A stretch of DNA of 64,000 bases. Origin: an uncultured Oscillospiraceae bacterium. Its GTDB lineage: Bacteria; Bacillota; Clostridia; Oscillospirales; Oscillospiraceae. Under the pieces are notes generated by a model that did not search any database, was not told where the DNA came from, and saw nothing but the letters and a program-made list of their open reading frames with translations. Shown piece by piece: positions 7,557 through 16,033 of the stretch. A program made the translations under genes and the position numbers. Each line of letters starts with the position of its first letter. The first letter of the stretch is position 1. The stretch spans positions 15,721 to 79,720 of the forward strand of contig CAKTOJ010000001.1 in NCBI GenBank assembly GCA_934589665.1, given 5' to 3'.

Positions 7557-8315
7557 TTACGCGTGCTGCGCCGTGAGCGGCGGAAGCTCGCCCGTGCCCT
7601 TGTCCGTCTCGCCGCGGATGAAGCGGCTCCAGTTATAGATGCTCTCGTGCGAGACGTTGGCGATGTTCTGCATGTCGTGGGTTTTGATGGCGTCGTAGCT
7701 CTTCTGGTGGATGTCGATGAGGAACTGCTTGCGCCCATTCTGCAGCATGCTCTCGATCGTCAGGCGGCGCGACTGGTGGAGCAGCATGCAGGTGATGCGG
7801 TTGATCTGCGTGAGAATGGGGTTGTGCCCGCAGCGGGCGAGCTCCACATGAAATTCCGCGTCGAGCTGCGCGGCCCGGTCAACGTCCACATCCTCCCGCT
7901 CGAGCTCGGCCTTGAGCCGGTCGAGCACGGCGCGGAGGGAAACAAGATCCTCCTGCGTGACGTTCTTGGCGGCGAGCTGATAGACGTAATTCTCGATGGC
8001 GTCACGAACCTCAATGAGATAGTCCGGATTCTTCTCCAGAATGATGCCGTAGACGAGAGGGTTGAGCATCTTGGGCGAAAAGTCGGAGCAGATGTAGGTG
8101 CCGTCCGCGCGCCGGATCTCCAGAATCCCGTAGGCGCAGAGGATCTTGACCGCCTCACGCACGGAGTTGCGCCCCACGCCGAAGGATTCGGCCAGCTCCA
8201 GCTCTGTCGGGATGCGCTGACCGGGACAAAAGGTCCCGTCAATGATCTGCTCGACCATCTGATTGACGATCGTATCCACCGTGGATTCCACGGCAATTTT
8301 ATGAATTGAACCCAT
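7557..8315 (-). CDS. FadR-subfamily GntR transcriptional regulator (FCD domain)
   Basis: A 252-aa regulator. The N-terminal winged helix contains the GntR signature PTELELAESFGVGRNSVREA, followed by the wing (LEIRRADGTYI). From about residue 90 an all-helical FCD domain carries Asp/His residues (AEFHVELA, QNIANVSHE) suited to metal and ligand binding. I chose the ATG at 8313-8315, with GGGGAGG about 11 bases upstream. The longer open frame starts upstream of the ribosome binding site. It is divergent from the GntP-permease operon and probably represses it until a sugar acid or similar ligand is present. Confidence 0.9.
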   Translation of the reverse strand: MGSIHKIAVESTVDTIVNQMVEQIIDGTFCPGQRIPTELELAESFGVGRNSVREAVKILCAYGILEIRRADGTYICSDFSPKMLNPLVYGIILEKNPDYLIEVRDAIENYVYQLAAKNVTQEDLVSLRAVLDRLKAELEREDVDVDRAAQLDAEFHVELARCGHNPILTQINRITCMLLHQSRRLTIESMLQNGRKQFLIDIHQKSYDAIKTHDMQNIANVSHESIYNWSRFIRGETDKGTGELPPLTAQHA

Positions 8316-8348
8316 ACTGTTTACTGCCTCCCCGGAGCGCGCGGCTCC

Positions 8349-8398
8349 AAACATCCTATCTTGTCATTTATTATAGCGGGAGCGTAAAGAATGTGCAA
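8349..8398 (-). promoter_or_regulatory. Promoter of the GntR-type regulator
   Basis: On the minus strand TTGCAC (8393-8398), a 17-bp spacer and TATAAT (8370-8375) form a strong promoter. AAACATCC at 8349-8356, just downstream of the start, recurs in the gntP promoter region and may be a shared operator half-site. Confidence 0.7.
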
Positions 8399-8579
8399 GG
8401 GGTAAATTGTGAAAACAGTGACAATCTGTCCTTGCAGTGCGGAACCGGCGGTATGGATATTCCTGAAGAATTGCGCCTGTGGGAGAACGGTTGGACAAGG
8501 CTGCTTGCCTGAATGAATAATTTTACATGGCAGATTTATGTCCATTTCGACAAAGTGAGACTGAAATTTGTTCTTTTCC
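8399..8579. other. Divergent intergenic stretch, no gene seen
   Basis: This stretch lies between the regulator promoter and the gntP promoter. No coding frame or clear structure was recognised. Confidence 0.4.
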
Positions 8580-8629
8580 TTGACAAGTTAAACAAGCACT
8601 GATATGATCGAAACATCCAACGTAGGATG
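8580..8629 (+). promoter_or_regulatory. GntP operon promoter with 16-bp operator-like palindrome
   Basis: TTGACA (8580-8585), a 17-bp spacer and TATGAT (8603-8608) form a near-consensus promoter. CATCCAACGTAGGATG at 8614-8629 matches its complement at 7 of 8 base pairs and covers the start point. Part of it (AAACATCC) recurs in the promoter of the divergent FCD regulator, the likely binder. Confidence 0.7.
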
Positions 8630-8654
8630 ATGGGATGCAGAAAGACCTGGTGGA

Positions 8655-8695
8655 TCGGTTTCAGAGATCGTGCGGCCGCGGATCACGAAAACCGA
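8655..8695 (+). other. Structured leader hairpin upstream of gntP
   Basis: TCGGTTT (8655-8661) pairs with AAACCGA (8689-8695), and TCGTG (8668-8672) with CACGA (8684-8688) inside it. This two-part stem lies in a leader of about 165 bases before the permease gene. It could be regulatory, but I do not recognise a class. Confidence 0.35.
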
Positions 8696-8781
8696 CCGGT
8701 GCGGGTGGGAATACGAAATCCCGGAAATTCCTCGATGGTGTGCGTCCCCCAAAATTATTTTTAGGAGAGAAGGTACTTTTT

Positions 8782-10134
8782 ATGTCAGTTGGTATGATTC
8801 TTGTATGGATACTCGTTGCCACCGCAATTGTCCTGCTCCTCATCATGAAGTGGAAGATCAACCCCACCATCGCGCTGTGCGTCGGTGCGCTCGGCCTCGG
8901 CATTGCCTGCAACATCGGCCTTGCCACCACCGCGGCGACCATCGGCTCCGGCTTCGGCAATCTGATGACCAGCCTCGGCCTTCCGATCGGCTTCGGCATC
9001 ATCCTCGGCGAGCTTCTGAGCGAGTGCGGCGGCTGCCGCGTCATCGCCCAGACGATGCTCAAGGGCGTCGGCCCCAAAATGGCGATTTGGGCCTGCGCGC
9101 TGAGCGGCTTCATCCTCTCCGTTCCCGTTTTCTTTGACGTCGCGTTCATCATCCTCTGCCCGCTGTGCGTGGAGATCGCCCGCGAGATCAAAAAGCCCAT
9201 GCCCTATGTCATCGGCCCCATGGCCGCCGGCGCGATGTGCGCCCATCACCTCGTTCCCCCGACCCCGACCCCGATGCTCGTTCCCGACTACTTTGACGTT
9301 TCCCTCGGTGAGATGGTGCTCTACGGGGCGCTCATCGGCGCGGTCGTCGTCTTTGTCGCGGTGAAGATCTACACCAAGATGCTCGACCACGGCTTCTGGA
9401 ATCCCGCCACCTGCGAGAACGGCACCGACCTCGCCATGACCGAGCCCGCTCCCCTGCCCGAGAAGCTTCCCTCCTTCGGCCTGGCCATGGTTCCCATTCT
9501 GCTGCCTGTGGTTCTCATCATCCTGAGCACCGTCACCGGCGCCATGGGCATCCAGAGCGAGATCATCAGCTTCGTTTCCAACAAGAACGTTGCCATGCTC
9601 ATCGGCGCGCTCTCCGCCTACGCGGTCGCGTCCGTCAACATGGACGGCAAGGCCAAGGATAAGGCCGCCGGTAAGGCGATGGCCGACTCCGGTCTCGTTA
9701 TGCTCATCACCGGCGCGGGCGGCTCCTTCGCGGCTGTCATCGGCGCGACCGGCCTTGCCGGCAAGCTCGGTGAAGCCCTCGCCGCCAGCAACGCCCTGAC
9801 TCCCGTGGTGCTCTGCCTTGTCGGCTACGGCATCGGCGCGATCTTCCTGCTTGCCCTCGGCTCCGGCACCACGGCTGCCATCACCGCGATGACCGTCGTC
9901 TCCGGCATCATCGCCAGCAGCGGCATGCAGATCAACGAGCTTTGGCCTGCCCTCGCCTGCCTCGCCGGCGGCGGCATGTCCCTGCACCACATCAACGACT
10001 CCGGCTTCTGGGTCGTGACCAACATTTCCGGCTTTACGCCCGTCGGCGGCTTTAAGACCTACTCGACGATCAACTTCATCATGAGCATCCTTGTGATGAT
10101 CGTTGCCATTGCGGGCTGCCTGATCCTGCCGTAA
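8782..10134 (+). CDS. GntP-family permease (gluconate/sugar-acid type)
   Basis: A 450-aa polytopic membrane protein rich in Gly/Ala helices, with the GntP-family pattern: an N-terminal pair of helices, a long GFGIILGELLSECGG region, SVPVFFDVAFIIL and the HHLVPPTPTP loop. The family imports gluconate or related hydroxy acids with protons. I begin at the ATG at 8782 because AGGAGAGAAGG lies just upstream. The open frame to 8635 adds a polar stretch that the family lacks. It is the first gene of an operon with a flavoenzyme and two dehydrogenases. Confidence 0.9.
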   Translation: MSVGMILVWILVATAIVLLLIMKWKINPTIALCVGALGLGIACNIGLATTAATIGSGFGNLMTSLGLPIGFGIILGELLSECGGCRVIAQTMLKGVGPKMAIWACALSGFILSVPVFFDVAFIILCPLCVEIAREIKKPMPYVIGPMAAGAMCAHHLVPPTPTPMLVPDYFDVSLGEMVLYGALIGAVVVFVAVKIYTKMLDHGFWNPATCENGTDLAMTEPAPLPEKLPSFGLAMVPILLPVVLIILSTVTGAMGIQSEIISFVSNKNVAMLIGALSAYAVASVNMDGKAKDKAAGKAMADSGLVMLITGAGGSFAAVIGATGLAGKLGEALAASNALTPVVLCLVGYGIGAIFLLALGSGTTAAITAMTVVSGIIASSGMQINELWPALACLAGGGMSLHHINDSGFWVVTNISGFTPVGGFKTYSTINFIMSILVMIVAIAGCLILP

Positions 10135-10184
10135 AATAAGAAGCAGACCAAACGCTTTCACAAGATGACTTTCTGGGAGACGGT

Positions 10185-10469
10185 ATGGTTACAGTGAGAC
10201 AATGGATTCTATTTGAGCCGATCTGGCTCGTGGTGCTGGGCAGTCTGGCCGCCGTGGCCGGAGGCATGGCGCTGCGCCTGCGGCTGAGAAAAGAAAAGCT
10301 GATGGCGCTGTTCGTTCCGCTTGCGCTTTATCTGACGGCGGAATACATGGCCGCGCGCGCCCCGGAGGGCGCGGCGGTCTGGACGGTGCTGGGCGGTCTG
10401 GCGGCAATGCTCTTCCTCGGCGCGATGCTGCCGTCGGCTTTGAGCGCATGGAATGTCAGGTTAAAATAA
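10185..10469 (+). CDS. Small three-helix membrane protein, unknown function
   Basis: A 94-aa hydrophobic protein with three likely membrane segments (around residues 12-30, 40-57 and 65-85) and a basic RLRLRKEK patch between the first two. GGGAG stands about 6 bases before the ATG. It lies 50 bases after the permease and 36 bases before the flavoenzyme on the same strand, so it is probably co-transcribed. I do not recognise a family. It could be an accessory subunit of the permease. Confidence 0.6.
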   Translation: MVTVRQWILFEPIWLVVLGSLAAVAGGMALRLRLRKEKLMALFVPLALYLTAEYMAARAPEGAAVWTVLGGLAAMLFLGAMLPSALSAWNVRLK

Positions 10470-10505
10470 GACCCGCCCGCCGGGTCTCTCAGGAGGTATT
10501 TTCAC

Positions 10506-12425
10506 ATGGAATACAGGAAAATGTTCGAGCCGGTCTCGATCGGAAAGATGCAGCTCAAGAACCGCGTCATCATGGGGCCGCTCGGCTCGGCGATGGCGGA
10601 TGAGAACCACTTCCCCACGCCCGTGCAGGCGCGCTACTATGCCGAGCGGGCCAAGGGCGGCGTCGGCATGGTGATGGTCGAGCATACGGCCATGCAGCTC
10701 ATGGGCGCGCGCAGCGCTACGGCGACCGGCATCTGGGACCCCGCGGGGCTGCCCGCGTGGCGGCGCGTGGTGGACGCGATCCATGATAACGGCGCGAAGG
10801 CCGGCATTCAGATCGGCCATCAGGGGCCGTGCACGGACTACAGCCGCCTGCTCGGCGGCGAGTGCGTGGCCGCGTCGCACATCCGCTGCTACAAAATTCA
10901 GGAAAAAGTCCGCCCCATGACGCTCGAGGAGATGGAGCAGTTCAAGCGCGACTATGTGAAGGCTGTCAAGCTGGCCATCGAGGCGGGCTTCGACACGGTT
11001 ATGTTCCACATGACCAACGGCTACTTCCTCGCCTCCTGGCTCTCCGGACGGACGAACAAGCGCACCGACCGCTACGGCGGCAATCTGGAAAACCGCCTGC
11101 GCTTCCCACTTGAGCTCATCGCCGCCGTGCGTGAGGCCATCGGGCCGGACTACCCGCTCATGGCGCGCCTCGCCACGCGCGAGGTCAACGGCGGGCGCAG
11201 TCTGGAGGAGACGCGCATCGTCGCCCGCGCCCTGCAGGACGCCGGCATCGACGCGATCGACCTCAACTCCGGCTCGTGGAGCGAGTACGACTGGGAGTTC
11301 CCGTCCTACTTCCAGCAGGAGGGCTTCCTGCTCGAGGACGCGGAGAAGATCCGCCGCTCGCTGCGCATCCCCGTCATCAGCGGCGGGCGCATCACCGAGC
11401 CGCTGATGGCCGAGCAGGCGCTGGAGGACGGACGGTGCGACATCATCTCCGTCACGCGCGCCATGCTGGCCGATCCGTTCTGGCTGCGCAAAACCGAGAG
11501 CGGCGAAACGCAGAGCATCCGCCGCTGCATCGGCTGCACGCGCTGCATCAACGACCGCGAGCACGGCGGACTGATCTGCAACGTCAATCCCTTCGAGCGC
11601 CGTGAGGACGAGCTTGCCATCATCCCCACCGACGCGCCGAAGAGCATCTGCATCATCGGCGCAGGCGTGGCCGGACTGCAGGCCGCGTCCGTCGCCGCCC
11701 AGCGCGGCCACCGCGTCACGGTGGTTGAAAAGGAGGCCATGCCGGGCGGCATGGTGTCGCAGGCCGGCGTTCCCCCGCTCAAGTGGGAGATCCTCAACGT
11801 CGTGACGGCGCTGGCCTACGACGCGGAGAAGTACGGCGCGAAGTTCCTCTACAACACCACGGCGACGCCCGAGTGGATCAAGGCGCAGGGCTTTGACCAC
11901 GTGATCGTCGCCACCGGCGCAAAGCCGGTCGTGCCGCCCATCCCGAACGACGGCAGCCTCGAACCGTTCACGGCGGTGTCCGTGCTCTCGGGCGAGAACT
12001 GGGTCGGGCAGCGCATCGCGCTCATCGGCGGCGGCTGGATCGGCTGCGAAACGGCGGAGTTTTTGACGAAGTATCACCGTGACATCACGATCTTTGAAAT
12101 GCTCGACGGCATCGGCAGCGACATGTATCCGGCGATGCGCGAGAAGATGCTCCGCTCGCTGGAGCTGGGCAAGGTCCATGTGATGACCGGCTGCCGCGTC
12201 GCCTCGTTCCAGGACGGCTGCGTGCACTATGTCCGGGATGGACAGGAGCAGGTCGCCGGTCCGTTCGACTCCCTCGTCTTCTCCGCCGGCATGAAGGCCG
12301 ACCACACACTCGAACAGCAGCTGCGCGAGGCGGGTGTCGAGCCCATCGTCGTCGGCAACGCCTTTAAGGCCGACCGCATCCATGAGGCGCTCACCAGCGC
12401 CGTTGAAGCGGTCATTCATCTCTGA
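10506..12425 (+). CDS. NADH:flavin oxidoreductase, old yellow enzyme / FadH (BaiCD-like) type
   Basis: A 639-aa, three-part flavoprotein. Residues 1 to about 335 form the FMN-binding old-yellow-enzyme barrel, with the NRTDRYGG-type segment (SGRTNKRTDRYGGNLENR). Next come cysteines spaced C-x2-C-x2-C-x11-C (CIGCTRC...C, about 340-358) for a 4Fe-4S cluster. The C-terminal half has an FAD Rossmann motif (IGAGVAGLQAA) and an NAD motif (IGGGWIGCETAEF). Family members reduce enoate or dienoyl double bonds with NAD(P)H; BaiCD and FadH are examples. An AGGAGG precedes the ATG. The substrate here is unknown, but the operon suggests a carbohydrate-derived or plant-derived acid. Confidence 0.9.
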   Translation: MEYRKMFEPVSIGKMQLKNRVIMGPLGSAMADENHFPTPVQARYYAERAKGGVGMVMVEHTAMQLMGARSATATGIWDPAGLPAWRRVVDAIHDNGAKAGIQIGHQGPCTDYSRLLGGECVAASHIRCYKIQEKVRPMTLEEMEQFKRDYVKAVKLAIEAGFDTVMFHMTNGYFLASWLSGRTNKRTDRYGGNLENRLRFPLELIAAVREAIGPDYPLMARLATREVNGGRSLEETRIVARALQDAGIDAIDLNSGSWSEYDWEFPSYFQQEGFLLEDAEKIRRSLRIPVISGGRITEPLMAEQALEDGRCDIISVTRAMLADPFWLRKTESGETQSIRRCIGCTRCINDREHGGLICNVNPFERREDELAIIPTDAPKSICIIGAGVAGLQAASVAAQRGHRVTVVEKEAMPGGMVSQAGVPPLKWEILNVVTALAYDAEKYGAKFLYNTTATPEWIKAQGFDHVIVATGAKPVVPPIPNDGSLEPFTAVSVLSGENWVGQRIALIGGGWIGCETAEFLTKYHRDITIFEMLDGIGSDMYPAMREKMLRSLELGKVHVMTGCRVASFQDGCVHYVRDGQEQVAGPFDSLVFSAGMKADHTLEQQLREAGVEPIVVGNAFKADRIHEALTSAVEAVIHL

Positions 12426-12485
12426 TACAACACCTACAACACCCTTCCCTTATCTTTTACATTTACTTTCAGGAGGATCATTCAA

Positions 12486-13379
12486 ATGGCACAGAAGCAT
12501 GTTGACGGCATCATCGAGTTTCTCAAGAGCGATTTCTGGAACGATTTCGTAGACAACCACCTCCAGCATCCCGATGAGGAGGTTTATCACGCCCATATCT
12601 ACGGCGATACCTGCATTCATCCCGAGTCCCTCAAGCAGGTGCTCTCCTACTACTTTGACGGCATCGGCCATCCCCTCTCCCGCCGCATTGATCCGGTCTC
12701 CCCGCACCCCGGCCAGGTCGGCCTGCATACCGTCTATCCCCGCGGCTATGCGCACTTTGATATGTTTAACCGCTTCAACGCGGACGTGGTGCTCGGCCCC
12801 ATGCCGCCCGAGGCGCCCGAGGCGGAGCACGGCCACAACGCCCTGAGCTGGGGCAAGAAGTATCAGGACTGGTATCTTGGCCAGAAAAAGTATCAGTTCC
12901 TGACCGTCGGCCCGCGCGAGGAGGCCGAGATCAAGGAGTTCTTCCTCGGCAAGCAGTGGAAGGAGATGCGCAGCTATGTCCATGAGCAGAGCGCCGTATA
13001 TCCCCACGTCCACATGAACGTCGAGATCAGCTTTGACCCCAAGATCCTTGAGATCTACGCCCGCGAGGCGCTGGCTAAGATGGGCTGGACGGTTGAGCGC
13101 ATTGTGCCGTGCGTCTACGACGTGCACGGCGAGTACCGCGGCAAGCTGGTCTTCGTGCTCGGCAACCCCGAAGAGGTGTTCGACATCGCGTGGCTCTATA
13201 ACCCCGACGTCGTGATCTGCCGCGCGCAGGAGGGCTGGATCTACGACCTGCCCGGCTTCGACCTGTTCAGCAAGGAAAACTACAACAATGTTCTCAACGC
13301 CGGCGGCTTCTACACGCTCACCGACGACGAGCTCAAGCAGGTCGCGGCGTTCTGCAAGACGCTGGAAAAGAAAAAGTAA
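12486..13379 (+). CDS. Unrecognised 297-aa protein with conserved-looking His motifs
   Basis: A soluble 297-aa protein with no signal peptide or membrane helix, translated from AGGAGG. I do not recognise its family with confidence. Histidine motifs stand out: YHAHIY (about 38-43), SPHPGQVGLHT (about 72-82), HGHN and HVHMN (about 177-181), which look like metal ligands. The HxH plus PHP pattern faintly recalls DOPA-4,5-dioxygenase-like ring-cleaving enzymes, but the rest does not obviously fit. It sits between a flavin reductase and two Gfo/Idh/MocA dehydrogenases, with short gaps, so it most likely acts in the same catabolic pathway. Confidence 0.75.
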   Translation: MAQKHVDGIIEFLKSDFWNDFVDNHLQHPDEEVYHAHIYGDTCIHPESLKQVLSYYFDGIGHPLSRRIDPVSPHPGQVGLHTVYPRGYAHFDMFNRFNADVVLGPMPPEAPEAEHGHNALSWGKKYQDWYLGQKKYQFLTVGPREEAEIKEFFLGKQWKEMRSYVHEQSAVYPHVHMNVEISFDPKILEIYAREALAKMGWTVERIVPCVYDVHGEYRGKLVFVLGNPEEVFDIAWLYNPDVVICRAQEGWIYDLPGFDLFSKENYNNVLNAGGFYTLTDDELKQVAAFCKTLEKKK

Positions 13380-13394
13380 GAGGAGGAAACGGCT

Positions 13395-14486
13395 ATGTAT
13401 CTCTTCCCTGAGCTTGAAATCCCCGAAAAGAAGCTGCGCGCCGTGCTTGTCGGCTGCGGCGAGCAGGCCACCTGCCTGATGCACGACGCGATCACCTACA
13501 TCGGCGCGCTGGACGTGGTCGGCGTGTGCGACCTGAACCGGGAGCGCGCGGACTTCGCCGCAAAGCGCTTCGGCCTGACGCGCTCGTATCAGGATCTGGA
13601 CGAAATGCTTGCCAGCGTGAAGGCGGACGTCGCCTTTGTCATCATGGTCCCCCGCCTTGCCCCCAAGCTGGCGAAAAAGTGCGTGGAGGCCGGGCTGGAT
13701 GTGTACACGGAAAAGCCCCTCGGCACCGACATTCAGGACCTTTATGAGCTGGAGGCCGCGCTCAAGAAGACCGGCCGCAAGCTCGGCGTTTCCTTCAACA
13801 AGCGCTACGGCCTTGCCTACAGCGACATGAAGAAGGCCATCGATTCTGAGGGCTTCGGCCATCCGGCGGTGTTCAACGTCCGCTTCATCGGCGGCTACCG
13901 CTCCACCCCCACCGACCTGCTGCGCACCGGCTCGTGCCATTTCTTCGACCTCGGCCGCTACATGATCGGCGAGATCGAGGAGGTCTTTGCCTACAAGTAT
14001 GAGCAGGCGCCCGGCCAGCACGTGTTCGCCGTGTCCGCGCTGTTCGATAACGGCACGGTCGGCTCCTATACGCTCGGCTCCGTCGGCTCCTGGGCGTGCG
14101 GCTACGGCATGGAGGCCGTCGACGTGCGCGGCGACCGCAACATGGTCTGCGCCGACAACGGCCGCGACTTCATGTGGCAGAAGCCCTCGCGCATCCTCAA
14201 TTCCTACGCCGACGGCGCGTCCAACCAGAACACGCAGGCCGTCGCCGAGCAGGCGGTGCCCGTGGAGATCCTGCGCCCCAACTACAGCAACCCCGGCAAG
14301 CTGACCGAGAGCACGTATTTCATCAACGGCAACTTCCAGTGCATCCGCGCGTTCGTCAATGCCATCCTCAAGGGTGAGGAGCCGCCCGTCGGCTTCCACG
14401 ACGGCATGATGGCGCTCAAGATCGCCATGGCGATCGAGAAGAGCGTGGAGGAAAAGCGCATCGTCAAGATCAGCGAAATTCAGTAA
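13395..14486 (+). CDS. Gfo/Idh/MocA-family oxidoreductase (first copy)
   Basis: A 363-aa NAD(P)-dependent dehydrogenase. The N-terminal Rossmann domain has VLVGCGEQA, the CDLN strand end and the family motif EKPLG (about residue 108-112). The C-terminal alpha/beta domain contains the substrate-side GSCHFFDLGRYM segment with a conserved His. Family members oxidise sugar or cyclitol hydroxyls. It lies 15 bases after the unknown gene and 94 bases before a second family member. The two are only distantly alike, so they probably act on successive substrates or form a hetero-oligomer. Confidence 0.9.
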   Translation: MYLFPELEIPEKKLRAVLVGCGEQATCLMHDAITYIGALDVVGVCDLNRERADFAAKRFGLTRSYQDLDEMLASVKADVAFVIMVPRLAPKLAKKCVEAGLDVYTEKPLGTDIQDLYELEAALKKTGRKLGVSFNKRYGLAYSDMKKAIDSEGFGHPAVFNVRFIGGYRSTPTDLLRTGSCHFFDLGRYMIGEIEEVFAYKYEQAPGQHVFAVSALFDNGTVGSYTLGSVGSWACGYGMEAVDVRGDRNMVCADNGRDFMWQKPSRILNSYADGASNQNTQAVAEQAVPVEILRPNYSNPGKLTESTYFINGNFQCIRAFVNAILKGEEPPVGFHDGMMALKIAMAIEKSVEEKRIVKISEIQ

Positions 14487-14503
14487 CGACCCGCTTCCTT
14501 TCA

Positions 14504-14550
14504 CCGCATACACAGGCGTCCGGCCCGCTCCGGACGCCTGCGGTGTGCGG
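14504..14550 (+). other. Strong hairpin between the two dehydrogenase genes
   Basis: CAGGCGTCCGG (14513-14523) pairs with CCGGACGCCTG (14530-14540). An outer 8-bp stem continues through CCGCA/TGCGG. No T-run follows directly, so an RNA-processing or stability element is more likely than full termination. Confidence 0.5.
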
Positions 14551-14580
14551 ACGGGAGGCTTTTTGCGAAAGGACGAGACT

Positions 14581-15756
14581 ATGAAAGAAATCAAACTCGG
14601 CATGATCGGCGCCGCCACCGGCGCGTTTCTGCATCTCGACGCGATGAAGTACATCGGCGGGGTGCCCATCACGCTCAAAACCCTCTGCTACAACCGCAAC
14701 CGCGCCCGCGCGGAGGAAAAGCAGAAGGAATACGGCTTTGAGAACATCACGGACGACTACCGCACCATGCTCGCCGATCCGGATGTGAACGTCGTGGACA
14801 TCGTCGGCACGCCGCTGAGCCACACCGCCATGATCCGCGAGGCCATGGAGGCGGGCAAGGACGTGATCTGCGAAAAGCCCCTGACGGGCTATCTTGCCAA
14901 GCCTGACGATCCCAAGCCGGTGGGCGAGAAGGTGTCCAAGGCGGAGATGTACCGCTCCGTGCTTGCGGAGATGGACGCCCTGCGCCCCGTCGTGGAGAAG
15001 AGCGGACGGCGCTTTTATTACGCTGAAAACTTTGTCTATGCCCCCAGCGTGCAGCGCAGCGCCGAGCTGCTCTGCCGCAAGAAGAGCAAGATATTGATGA
15101 TGAAGGCGTTCTTCGGCATGAAGGGATCGAGCTCCCCGCTTGCGGGCGACTGGGCCGCCTTTGGCGGCGGCTGCTGGTACCGCAACGGCGTGCACCCGCT
15201 CGGCGCGATCCTCTATCTCAAGCAGCGCGAGGGCAGGGCCCGCGGCGAGAACATCTACCCCGTCAGCGTGACGGCGGACATGGGCCGCGTCTCGCAGATC
15301 CTGACTGAGGAGGAGCACCGCCACATCAACGCCCGACCCTTCGACGTGGAGGACAACAGCACCGTGACCATCACGTTCTCCGACGGCACCAAGGCGACCA
15401 TCATCATGTCTGATACGGTCGTGGGCGGCTCGCAGAACACCATCGACATCTTCACCAACGACGGCGCGATGGAGTGCAAGCTGCTCATCTCCGACGAGCT
15501 GCGCACCTGCTTCATGGACGATCACGGCATCGAGGATGTGCTCATCTCAGAGCTGAACAAGGAAAAGATCGGCTGGTACAACGCCTTTACGACCGACGCC
15601 GTGTCCCGCGGCTATGTCGGCGAGCTGCGCGACTTCCTGACCGCCATCGGTGAGGACCGCAGCGCCGATCTGGATTTCGAGTTTGCCTATCTCGTCATGA
15701 AGGTGACCTACGGCGCGTATGTCGCGGCCGAAACGGGAACAAAATTTGTATTCTGA
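14581..15756 (+). CDS. Gfo/Idh/MocA-family oxidoreductase (second copy)
   Basis: A 391-aa dehydrogenase of the same superfamily. The N-terminal segment LGMIGAATGAF is a Rossmann loop, and CEKPLTG (about residue 98-104) supplies the catalytic-region lysine. The C-terminal part has a GGGCWYRNGVHPLGAI segment with a His, as in family members acting on polyols or amino sugars. I start at the ATG at 14581 (MKEIKLGMIG), because the upstream in-frame extension falls in the hairpin region. A strong terminator follows, making this the last gene of the operon. Confidence 0.9.
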   Translation: MKEIKLGMIGAATGAFLHLDAMKYIGGVPITLKTLCYNRNRARAEEKQKEYGFENITDDYRTMLADPDVNVVDIVGTPLSHTAMIREAMEAGKDVICEKPLTGYLAKPDDPKPVGEKVSKAEMYRSVLAEMDALRPVVEKSGRRFYYAENFVYAPSVQRSAELLCRKKSKILMMKAFFGMKGSSSPLAGDWAAFGGGCWYRNGVHPLGAILYLKQREGRARGENIYPVSVTADMGRVSQILTEEEHRHINARPFDVEDNSTVTITFSDGTKATIIMSDTVVGGSQNTIDIFTNDGAMECKLLISDELRTCFMDDHGIEDVLISELNKEKIGWYNAFTTDAVSRGYVGELRDFLTAIGEDRSADLDFEFAYLVMKVTYGAYVAAETGTKFVF

Positions 15757-15796
15757 GTCAGACACCTCTGTTCTTCGCTCGAACAGAACACTCTCC

Positions 15797-15843
15797 AAAG
15801 AGCACCGCCCTCCCCTGTTAAGGGAGGGTGGTGCTCTTTTTGC
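15797..15843 (+). terminator. Rho-independent terminator of the GntP/dehydrogenase operon
   Basis: An approximately 18-bp stem runs from AAAGAGCACC (15797-15806) to GGTGCTCTTT (15830-15839), with CCCTCCC/GGGAGGG inside, and is followed by a short T-run. Confidence 0.9.
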
Positions 15844-15969
15844 GGCGGAGTGTGACGCGCCTGCGCGGGATTTGCTGCGCTGATAGCCGGAGTGGACGAC
15901 GCGGGAGCGGATCGGCGCGGGAGCGGATCGGCGCGCAGGCAAGCCGGGGCATATACCGCGGGAGCGGGC

Positions 15970-15998
15970 TTGACAGAAAGGGACAAAAACGGTACAAT
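15970..15998 (+). promoter_or_regulatory. Promoter of the O-antigen-ligase-like gene
   Basis: TTGACA (15970-15975), a 17-bp spacer and TACAAT (15993-15998). The predicted start near 16005 argues for the ATG at 16034 rather than the one at 16013. Confidence 0.75.
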
Positions 15999-16033
15999 TA
16001 TCCTGAAATATTATGGAAAGCAGGCGGAAACGA

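Noticed and set aside
8785-10161. 458-codon frame antisense to the GntP permease
   Set aside because: Extremely rich in Asp, Gly, His and Glu with no family signature; a shadow of the permease codons.
10461-14678. Two very long antisense frames (652 and 742 codons) opposite the flavoenzyme and dehydrogenase genes
   Set aside because: They overlap well-supported genes on the other strand, have low-complexity Val/Ala/His/Arg composition and no sensible operon context.
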